Part shown: positions 6,399 through 13,481 of the stretch, in pieces
How the letters are laid out: each line of letters begins with the position of its first letter
Position numbering within the stretch: position 1 is the first letter of the stretch
From: Aureococcus anophagefferens
Lineage: Eukaryota > Sar > Pelagophyceae > Pelagomonadales > Pelagomonadaceae
Direction: 5' to 3'
Assembly: GCF_000186865.1 (NCBI RefSeq)
Contig: NW_008705598.1
Location: forward strand, 340,671 to 354,297
DNA length: 13,627 nucleotides
Notes under the pieces: model-generated
Seen by the model: the letters and a program-made list of their open reading frames with translations, nothing else
The model's database searches: none
Told to the model about the DNA's origin: nothing
Made by a program: the position numbers and the translations under genes

Positions 6399-8635
6399 AT
6401 GGAGTTCCTCGACGATGGGGGCAGCGACCTCGAGTCGCGCGGCGCCGCGTCCCCCGACTTCCGCGGCGACCCGCGCCGACCGCCCCCCCCCCTTCGCAGG
6501 CTCGACGAGGCCTGGTTCGAGAAGGAGATGGAGGAGCTCTTCGAGCCGCCCGGCGCGGAGGACGAGGCGCCCGCCGACGAGCTCGAGCTCTGCTTGCGGT
6601 CCCTGGAGCGCACGGAGGCGCTGTCCATGCCCCTCTGCTTCAAGATCCTCAAGCTCATCGAGGCCGGCGAGCCGCGGGTCCTGGACCGCCTGCCGGTGCG
6701 CGCGACGGCGAGCCCGTTCCTGCCCGCGCGGGGCAGCACGTACGTCGTGAGCCGGCGCGGCGGCGGCGAGGGCGAGTCCTGGAAGGCCGGCGGCGAGCCC
6801 GGCGCCATCCCCGTGGCCTTCCAGTCCGTGCACAACTCGGAGCTCTGGTGGTCCCCGGACCCGGCCGACGGCGGTTTAGGAGTGGCGTCGCGGCCGATGG
6901 GGCGGTCCGCGCGCGACGGCAAGCGCGCGGGCGCGGGCTGGGCCGGCGGCGCGCCGCGCCAGTCCCGCACCCACGGCTTCCGCGGGCGGCTCTTCACCCT
7001 CGTGTCCCGCGAGGGCGGCGCGGACGCCGCACCGGACGCCGCGGCACCGGCGCCGGCGGACGGCCGCCGGGCCAAGCGGCCGCGGCGCGCGGCGGGCCGG
7101 GGCGGCGCGCCGCGGCCCAAGCTCAACGCCGTGCCCTACGTGGGCTTCGTCCAGGTCTGGCGCGACGGGCGGCCCCCGCGACGGGCCGCGCACGCGCACT
7201 CGCCCGCGCCGTCCGACGCCGCGCACTCGGAGCGGACGCCGTCGGAGGCCGAGGAGACGGCGGCGTCCCAGTCGTCGAGCGACCGCACGCTCGACGGCAC
7301 GCTGCGGGTCACGGGGGACGTCGTCGTCGACGGCCGCGTCTTCGGCCAGATGGTCACGCCGCCGCCAGGGCAGGAAAAGAGAGCGAAATTCCCAACTTCA
7401 AAGGCTCCTATCTCGGCCGTTTTCCACTCGTTTCGGCTGATTTTTGGACGAGCGATCATCTCTTGGAACGGCTTCGAAGCGTGGATGCTTTTCTCGGAAC
7501 GCGCGCGCGCGGAACACTCACGTTGAAGCGACGTTGAATCTCTCTTTTCCTGCCCAGGCCCCCCTTGGCGGCGGACTACGCGGAGTGGTTCCGCTTGGAC
7601 GACGGCGCCTACGTCTCGGCGGCGGACGCCAAGGTCGCGCCGGACGACAAGGAGCCGGACGACCCGGAGGCGGGGCTGCTGGCGCCGCCGCCCCGCGGGA
7701 GCGTCGTCCAGCTCGTGTCGCCCGCGCAGCGCCTGACCCTCCGCACCGACGGCGCGGGCCCTTTATTGATCACTTCGACAACTCCCTCCATCGCCGCGGG
7801 CGTGCCGACGGACCCGGCGGACGCGGCGCGGGGCGCGCTCGTGGCCTTCGTGGGCCAGGTGCCCGTGCGCTGCCGCGGGGAGGTGCGCTGCGGCGACAAT
7901 TTGGCGCCGTCGGGCGGCCACGACGGCGTCGCGGTGTCCGCGGAGCTCGCCGGCGCGCCCCCGGACGACGCGCTGGGCATGGCGCTGGAGGCCTGCGCCG
8001 ACGACGGCGACGAGCATACCATATTGTGCTTCGTGCGCTGGAACCGCGCGGTGCGCCGCGAGATGCGCGAGGCGTCGCGCGAGGGCGCCGCGCGGGGCCT
8101 GCGGTCGCTGGGCGTGGCCGTGCTCGTGGACGCCGTGGGCCTCGTGGCGCTGGTCTGCGCCGTCTTGGGGCTCGCCCACGCGCTGCTCGCGCTCTGCCTG
8201 CTGGGCGGCGCGGACCGCTTCGGCGCGCGGCGCGACGCCGTCGGCGCGTGGGTGCCGGGGTTGGGCCTCCTGGGCCTCGTGCTGGTCTTGGCGGTCGTGG
8301 GCATCTTCCGGGGCCAGGTGCCCGGCGGCGATCTGGTCTACGCCGCCTGGGGCGTCGCGGCGCTGGGCGCGGCCGCGTCGCTGGGCGTGCTGCGGTCGGC
8401 CGCGGGCGCGTCGCGGCCCGCGCAGCTCGGCCTCGAGGTGGCCTGGGCCTGCTTCGGCGTGCTGTACCACGGCGCCGTCGTGCGCCTCGCCCACAAAACG
8501 AAGCGGTCGCCCCTGCTCCGCGGCGCCTGGGCCCCCCTGCTCAACGCGGCCAAGGTCAACACGGACAGCGCGCAGGCGCGCCTCGCGTTCGGCGCCGCGG
8601 TCCTCCTCCTCCTCCTCGGCATCGTGCTGCTCTAA
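6399..8635 (+). CDS. Membrane-anchored protein with a Peptidase_G2/intramolecular-chaperone-like domain, two exons
   Basis: Exon 1 is 6399-7357 and exon 2 is 7558-8635 (TAA), joined in phase 2 across introner copy 2: 678 residues. ATG 6399 is preferred (A at -3, G at +4) over an in-frame ATG at 6291 in AT-rich leader. The N-terminal ~300 residues are largely disordered, with an acidic start, a helical patch (AWFEKEMEELFEPP) and a basic RRAKRPRRA cluster resembling a nuclear-localisation signal. Just before the intron comes TLRVTGDVVVDGRVFG, then ADYAEWF (D326-F331), AFVGQVPVRCRG and SGGHDGVAV. This succession matches the 'GADYAEYFEW...GVVS...VGQVPV' layout of Peptidase_G2-type self-cleaving chaperone domains, known from phage tail proteins. 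The C-terminal ~175 residues carry about five hydrophobic transmembrane segments (from residue ~503 to the C-terminus). The order disordered/basic head, self-processing domain, membrane anchor recalls MYRF transcription factors, but no DNA-binding fold was recognised. Domain call moderate; function unknown. Confidence 0.75.
7366..7557 (+). mobile_element. Introner element copy 2 (intron 7358-7557)
   Basis: A 192-bp element bounded by inverted repeats: CAGGGCAGGAAAAGAGAG at the left and the complement of CTGGGCAGGAAAAGAGAG at the right (17 of 18 match). Its body is sense to the host gene. It ends in CCCAG at 7553-7557, the 3' splice site. The flanking 8-mers, GCCGCCGC (7358-7365) and GCCCCCCT (7558-7565), are only 5/8 identical but both encode Thr-Pro-Pro-Leu in the host frame. 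The inferred intron is therefore GC-AG and 200 nt (8-bp duplicate plus element). An internal donor (G|GCAGGA at 7370) is also in phase and would add four codons. Confidence 0.92.
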
Positions 8636-8651
8636 GAGTACCATCAGGCTT

Positions 8652-9862
8652 TTAACAGAAGCGGGCGAGGTCCGGCGGGGTCGCGTTCTTGTCGCGGCAG
8701 GCGAGGAAGGGCGGGTTCGTTCCGGCGTTGCGCGCGGTACGGGCCGCGACGAGGGCCGCGCGCGACAGCGACGCCGGGCCGCCGCCGAAGACCGCGGCGC
8801 CGGCCGCGGCGTCGCCCCGGACGTAGTAGGCGAGGAACGCCGCGATCCACTCGCCCTCGGGGTGGGTCGTCACGGGGCTCCGGTAGCCCATGTGCGTCGC
8901 GCGCGCGACGTCGAGGAACACCTTGTCGCCTCTGACGTCGACGAAGTCGTCCCAGGCGGACCCGACGGGCTCCGCGAGGTCCCAGGCGCCCGTGACGAGC
9001 ATGGCCGGCGTCCTCGAGATGGCGCCGGCCCTCCAGGCCGTGACGTTCGGGTCCCGCGCCGGGTCGCGCATGGGGTCGGGATGGTCGCCGACGACGGCCC
9101 TCACGTTCGCGAGGGCCGCGCGTAATTCCGGCGGCGCGGCGTAGGCGCCCGGGTCGTCCCGCGCCGCCGCGACCATGAGCGCCGCGCGCGCGCCCGTGCT
9201 GTGGCCGCTCGCCGAGAAGCCGCGCCCCGCGTCGACGCGCGCGTCGTCGGCCAGGTGCGCCAGCGTCTTGAGGATCTCGAGCCACGACGTCTCGCCGTTG
9301 TCGCACTCCGCGTCGAAAGAACATGACGCGTAGGCCGCGACGACGAAGCCGGCGGCCGCGATCTGCTCCGCCAGCGCGTCGTAGGCTCCGAGCAGCGCGC
9401 CGCCGCCGCCGTCGCCGTGGGCGAGCACGTGGAGCGGGAGCGGGCCGGTCGCGTTGCGCGGCGCGCAGACCCGGGCCGCGCGGTACCGGCCGAGCCTCGC
9501 GACGAGCCCCGGGATGGCCACGTCCTCGCAGGCGACGCCGTCGGACGCGCGGACGTCGCCCCCGGGGCACGCGCTCTCGAGGTCCGGCGCGTAGGCGCTG
9601 TCCTCCTTGGCCGCGTCGTCGTAGCAGTAGTTGTGGCGCAGGCAGTAGGGCGTGCACAGCGCGTAGCATTGCTCGTGCTCGTCGTCCCAGTCGTCGCCTA
9701 CGATGCATGGATGTGATGGTTCGTCCCAGCCGCGATTTCTCGAACATCGGCCGAAGGACGCTGGTCGTCGCAAAAGTCGGCCCAGGAGACGCACTCGGAC
9801 TCGCTGCACTCGAGCGCGCGCGCGGCGCCCAGGGCGCCGAGGAGGACGATGGGCAGCTTTAT
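8652..9862 (-). CDS. Secreted alpha/beta hydrolase (lipase/cutinase/chlorophyllase-like), two exons
   Basis: Exon 1 is 9862-9760, exon 2 is 9697-8652 (TAA), joined in phase 1: 382 residues. The N-terminus KLPIVLLGALGAARA is a clear signal peptide, probably cleaved before LECSES. The codon expected to be Met directly before it reads ATA (9862-9860), so the true start is unsettled. A Cys-rich segment follows (CSESEC, then CYALCTPYCLRHNYC, about residues 45-60), probably disulfide-bonded. The hydrolase domain shows the oxyanion strand HVLAHGDGGGG (128-134), nucleophile elbow GHSTG (S201), acid VTGAWD (D274) and His ATHMGY (H303), a complete Ser-Asp-His triad. The THMGY context recalls the dienelactone/cutinase/PET-hydrolase-like branch. 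An ester substrate outside the cell or in the secretory system is likely, but its identity is not readable. It converges on the upstream + gene with 16 bp between stop codons. Confidence 0.8.
9698..9759 (-). other. Short spliceosomal intron (62 nt) in the hydrolase gene
   Basis: The donor is CCAGC|GTCCTT (9760/9759) and the acceptor CATCGTAG|GCGACG (9698/9697). It contains an in-frame stop if retained (the TAG of the acceptor). Splicing joins WADFCDDQ to RDDWDDEHEQC in phase 1 and links the signal peptide to the enzyme. No introner sequence is present; at 62 nt it is far shorter than the introners. Confidence 0.7.
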
Positions 9863-10059
9863 CGGAATCGGCTCATCAAACTCTCTCTCTCCTCTGCCGC
9901 CGGGGATCCGAGGAACCACAGAGAACCGGATTACATCGGACCGGGGCCGAGGGGGCCGCGGGGCCCAGCCGGGCGCGACCGTCGTGGTCGGCCGGGTGGG
10001 CCCTCGCGGGCGCCTGCGACCCCGGGCCGGGGGGGGGAGGCGGCGGGCTTCGCGGCGCG

Positions 10060-11629
10060 CTAGGAGGGCGCGTCCGCGTCGCCGTCGAAGGCGAGGAGCG
10101 CGACGACGGCCGCGGCGACGAGGAGCACGGCGCCGAAGAGCGCGAGCGCGAAGAGCGCGAAGGCGTAGCGGTTGCGGCGGCCGTCGCGCGACGTGCACCT
10201 GGGCAGGACAAGAGTGCGAAATTCCCAACTTCAAAGGCTCCTATCTCGGTCGTTTTCCGCTCGTTTCGGCTAATTTTTGGACGAGCGATCATCTCTCGGA
10301 GCGCTCTCGACGCGTGGATGTTTTTTCCGGAACGCGCGCGCGCGGAACACTCACGTTGAAGCGAACTTGAATCACTCTTGTCCTGCCCTGACGTGCACGT
10401 GAGCGCCGCGGACGTCGTCCGCGCGCCGAAGAGCGCGAGCGCGTGGCGCGCGACGCGCGCGACGTCGTCGCGCTGGGACCCGCGGGACGCGGACTCGGAG
10501 AAGGCGACGCCGCCGACGTCCCAGGCGACGCGCACGGTCTCCCGGGGCTGGAGCCGCGGCCTCAGCGTGTGCGCGATGGAACTCGCGCGCGCGGCGCGCA
10601 CGGAGACGGCCGCGGCGACGCAGTCGCCCTTGGCGTCGACGAGGCCCGAGACGTGGACGACGGGCTCGTCGTCGCTCCGCCGGCGGCCGCGGTTCGACAG
10701 CGTGAGGTGCCGCGTGGCCAGGATCGCCGCCCAGTCCGCTATACCCAGATTCGCCGCGACCCACGCCTGCACGTCCGCGCCGACCCAGTGCGCCGCCGGC
10801 GTGGGCCCGTCGACGCCGTAGGCCCAGGCGTAGGTCACGGGCGCCGCGGACCGGTGCGCGCGCGCGCGCCCGGCGCCCTCGTCCTCGGCCTCGGCCTCGT
10901 CCTCGGCCTCGGCCTCGTCCTCGGCCTCGTCCTCGGCCTCGTCCTCGTCCTCGGCCTCGTCCCCGGCCTCGTCCTCGTCCCCGGCCTCGTCCTCGTCCTC
11001 GGCCTCGCCGTCGTCCCAGGGGTCGAACGCGCCCGGGTAGTCCGTCGGCCGCGGCGACGGGCTCCGCGTCGGGTCCGGCGCGACGGCGACGACGTCGTCG
11101 CCGTCGAAGCCAAAGTCCCAGACGGTGGCGCCCCAGGCGGCCTCCCAGGCCGCCGCGTCGTCGACGAGCGGCGCGATCATGAGCGCGTGGATCGCGCCGC
11201 CGCTCTCGTCGCCGAGCGCGGCCCTCGCGCGCGCGAGCTGCCCCGTCGCGAGCTCCCAGTACCAGCCCCGGATGTCCACGGGCATGGCCCGCAGCGCCTC
11301 CGCCGTGCGCACCTCCCAGGCCGTCGCGGGGACCGCGAGGCCCGCCGCGGGCACCGTCGAGTAGCGCATAGCTCCAGGTCCATGAGCTGGCCGTGGAACT
11401 GCCAGACGCGCGTCAGCGAATTCTTCCCCATGGAGCCGCAGCGCGCGTCGTAGTCCGCGTCGTCCCGCCCGTTGAAGGCGCCCGGCGCCGTCGCCGCGAC
11501 GGCGCAGAGGACGCCGACGACGCCGACGCCGACGGCGGCGGCGGCCAAGGCCCGCGGGCGCGCCGGGGCGCCGCGCGCGTCGCCCGGCGGCGCAACGGCG
11601 CCGCCGCGCCCCGCCGGAGCGGGGCCCAT
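10060..11629 (-). CDS. Two-TM unknown membrane protein, paralog 1 (apparent frameshift)
   Basis: Read from ATG 11629-11627 to TAG 10062-10060, with introner copy 3 as intron 10398-10199. An N-terminal Pro/Ala-rich cytoplasmic tail is followed by one TM segment (ALAAAAVGVGVVGVLCAVAA). A lumenal or extracellular domain of several hundred residues follows, containing WGATVWDFGFDGDD, TYAWAYG and a long acidic repeat (10879-11008). After the intron, a C-terminal TM (YAFALFALALFGAVLLVAAA) leads to a short tail ending FDGDADAPS. The last 45 codons are invisible to a simple ORF scan. The frame changes near 11370, between QFHGQLMDLE and YSTVPAAGL, without a usable intron. Both sides align to the paralog at 11781-13370, so this is a 1-2 nt indel: either assembly error or a broken gene. 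No known family was recognised. Confidence 0.68.
10191..10198. repeat. Target-site duplication of introner copy 3, copy at lower coordinates
   Basis: ACGTGCAC directly abuts the element's left end and is identical to 10391-10398. In the gene's (-) sense it reads GTGCACGT and forms the first 8 bases of exon 2. Confidence 0.9.
10199..10390 (+). mobile_element. Introner element copy 3 (intron 10398-10199, gene on -)
   Basis: A 192-bp element with inverted termini CTGGGCAGGACAAGAGTG (left) and the complement of CAGGGCAGGACAAGAGTG (right), 17 of 18 identical. It is flanked by perfect 8-bp duplications. Its body is forward on +, so antisense to the host gene on -. In the gene's sense the upstream duplicate starts with GT and the element ends in CCCAG, making a GT-AG intron of 200 nt. 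Removal restores ...LT|CTSRDGRRNRY... with exactly one copy of the target 8-mer, in phase 2. Confidence 0.95.
10391..10398. repeat. Target-site duplication of introner copy 3, copy at higher coordinates
   Basis: ACGTGCAC, identical to 10191-10198. In the gene's sense this is the upstream copy GTGCACGT, whose first two bases serve as the 5' splice site. Confidence 0.9.
10879..11008. repeat. Hexamer-based coding repeat (acidic Glu/Asp/Ala tract)
   Basis: About 130 bp built from CTCGGC and CTCGTC (plus a few CCCGGC) hexamers in irregular order. On the gene's (-) strand these are GCCGAG and GACGAG units and encode roughly 43 residues of EAEDEDEAGDEDEA-type sequence. The repeat is in phase with codons, so length change by hexamers would not break the frame. 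The paralog at 11781-13370 has no such tract, which indicates expansion after duplication. Confidence 0.85.
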
Positions 11630-11780
11630 CGCCGCGCGCCGCGGCGCACGCAGAGCGGTGCTGCCCGTGTCGGTGCTGCCCGTCGTGAATGTGGGAGAAA
11701 AAGAAGGTCCGTTCCTTTTCACCGTGAACTGAAGCCAGCTGCGCCCTCAACGTGCCCACCATCATCGACACTTGATTCGC

Positions 11781-13370
11781 TTACGACGTCGTCGGCGCGG
11801 CGTCGCCGCCCGGGCCCGCGAGCTCGACGTCGCCCGGCGTCTCGTTCCGCGCCGCCTCGCCCCGGAAGGCGAAGACAAAGCCGAGGACGAGGACGAGGGC
11901 CGCGTTGCCGAAGGCCAGACAGCGGAGGAGGTCCGCGAAGCCGAGGAGGCCGCAGAGGGGCTCGTCGTCGCGCGCGCAGGTGACGTCGATGGCCCGGACG
12001 ACGTCCAGGGGCCCCAGCTCCAGGCTCACGGTCGTCTCGAGGCGCCGCCGCGACAGCGCGCCGCGCGGCGCGACCGCGGCCGCGAGTTCGACGACGCCGA
12101 GCGACACGCGCTTCCTGCCGCTCTTCGCCCCGAGGACGTTGCGGAAGTACTCCACGGACAGCGACTCTCCGCGCGCGCTGGACAGCGCCGCGCCGACGTC
12201 CTCGATGGCCGTGGAGGTTGGGGTGAGCACGATGCCCATCGCGCAGACCCGCAAACTGTCGAGCTTGCCCGCGAACAACGGAAACACGACGTAGCGCGGC
12301 TCGCCGACGGACGCGTAGTTGCTCTCCGTCTCCAACTTGTTCGTCAAGAGCCGCTCGAGCGCCGCGCCGTCGAGCAAACTCGCGATGTCCGCGCCGTAGA
12401 CGGACTCGTCCGCGACGGGGCCCCGGGGGCCTGGGCGACAAGGGTGATTCAACGTCGCTTCAACGTGAGTGTTCCGCGCGCGCGCGTTTCGGAAAAAGCA
12501 TCCACGCTTCGAGAGCGCTCCGAGAGATGATCGCTCGTCCAAAAATTAGCCGAAACGAGTGGAAACCGGCCGAGATATGAGCCTTTGAAGTTGGGAATTT
12601 CGCTCTCTTGTGCTGCCCTGCCGGGGGCCGTAGGTCCACGCGTAGGTGATCGGCAGGCGGACGTCGCTTCCCGCCCAGGCGTCGCCGTCGTCCCACGTCC
12701 AGGCCGCGCCGTCGACGCCCGTCCAGGCCCCGTCGTCGTCGCCCCGGGCAGACGCGTTCGCGTCGTACGCCGCGAGGCCGGCCGACAGGCCCCCGATGCG
12801 CGTGCGGCCCTCGAGGCGCCGCGCGGCTGGCGGCGCGAGCACGTAGCCATCCCCATAAGTCGTCTGGGTCGCCGCGGCCGCCGGGTCGACGACGAGCTCG
12901 AGGTCGCGGATGGCCGCGCCCCACGACTCCTCCCAGCGGCCCGCGTCGCCCACCAGCGGCGCGATGCCGAGCGTCGTCGCGCCGTTGAGCGGCGGCAGGT
13001 CCGCGGCGGTCTGGAGGCCGAAGTTGAAGAGGTAGCCGTGGTGCTCCAGGGGCAGCGCCTCGACGAACGCGCGGCGGCCCGCGGACGCGTTGGCTCGCGG
13101 GAACCAGTAGTCGTCGAGGTCGTCGACGGCGAAGTGCTCGACGCCGTCGACGACGGTCTGGAGCCAGTTCCGAGGCGGGAACTCGCGCGTCACGTGCGTC
13201 GACATGATGTTCTCCGCGAGGTCCCGGCACCGGTCCTCGTAGAGGGCCGCGTCCTGGCGCCGCAGGGCCGCCGGCAGCGCCGCGCCCGCGTGGAACAGGG
13301 CCCCGGCCACGGCGACGACGACGGCGGCGCAGGCCGCGCCGAAGAGCTGGGGCCGCTCGGCGCGCATCAT
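11781..13370 (-). CDS. Two-TM unknown membrane protein, paralog 2, two exons
   Basis: Exon 1 is 13370-12629 and exon 2 is 12430-11781 (TAA), joined in phase 1 across introner copy 4: 463 residues. It starts MMRAERPQLFG with a TM segment (FGAACAAVVVAVAGALFHAG). The soluble domain includes IAPLVGDAGRWEESWGAAI, DDYWFPRANAS and ITYAWTYG. A C-terminal TM (LLRCLAFGNAALVLVLGFVF) and a tail ending GDAAPTTS complete it. It aligns with its downstream neighbour (10060-11629) at APLV.DA..WE..WGA, TYAW.YG and GAD(I/V), and shares the N-TM / large domain / C-TM plan, so the two are tandem duplicates. Several Asn-X-Ser/Thr sites suggest a glycosylated lumenal or extracellular face. No known family was recognised. 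Confidence 0.8.
12423..12430. repeat. Target-site duplication of introner copy 4, copy at lower coordinates
   Basis: CCGGGGGC, identical to 12621-12628 and directly abutting the element. In the gene's sense it reads GCCCCCGG and opens exon 2. Confidence 0.9.
12431..12620 (-). mobile_element. Introner element copy 4 (intron 12628-12431, gene on -)
   Basis: A 190-bp element between perfect 8-bp duplications. Its body is reversed on +, so it is sense to the host gene on -. The termini are somewhat decayed: CTGGGCGACAAGGGTG on the left lacks 2 nt relative to copies 2 and 3, and the right end is the complement of CAGGGCAGCACAAGAGAG. In the gene's sense the upstream duplicate begins with GC and the element ends in GCCCAG, giving a GC-AG intron of 198 nt. 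Removal restores TYAWTYG|PRGPVADES in frame. Confidence 0.94.
12621..12628. repeat. Target-site duplication of introner copy 4, copy at higher coordinates
   Basis: CCGGGGGC, identical to 12423-12430. In the gene's sense this upstream copy, GCCCCCGG, contributes the GC 5' splice site. Confidence 0.9.
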
Positions 13371-13481
13371 CGGCGGCGGGGGCGGGGGGTGGGGCGTGCT
13401 CGGCTGCCCGATCAGAGCGGCACCATCCTGGACCTTGCAGCGGTTTGTTTTAGTTGAATTTTCGCTAGTGACACGATCAGC
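13371..13481. promoter_or_regulatory. Short divergent promoter region (111 bp)
   Basis: Only 111 bp separate the ATG of paralog 2 (-) from the ATG of a secreted-protein gene (+). Both promoters must lie here or in the 5' coding sequence. The right half becomes AT-rich (GGTTTGTTTTAGTTGAATTT, 13441-13460). No defined promoter motif was recognised. Confidence 0.4.

Noticed and set aside
7370..7557. Donor inside the element (G|GCAGGA) as the usual 5' splice site
   Set aside because: It is in phase in all three complete copies because 8+4 nt equals four codons, so it cannot be excluded. It would leave a duplicated target plus CAGG in the mRNA, whereas the donor at the start of the duplicate restores the gene exactly and matches the known introner mechanism.
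9876..11771. A single 631-residue - strand open frame over paralog 1
   Set aside because: It reads straight through introner copy 3 (giving the MIARPKISRNE segment) and then continues in a shifted, Arg/Ser/Pro-rich frame. Splicing copy 3 gives instead a TM segment and a natural stop at 10060. The part before ATG 11369 is also in the wrong frame.
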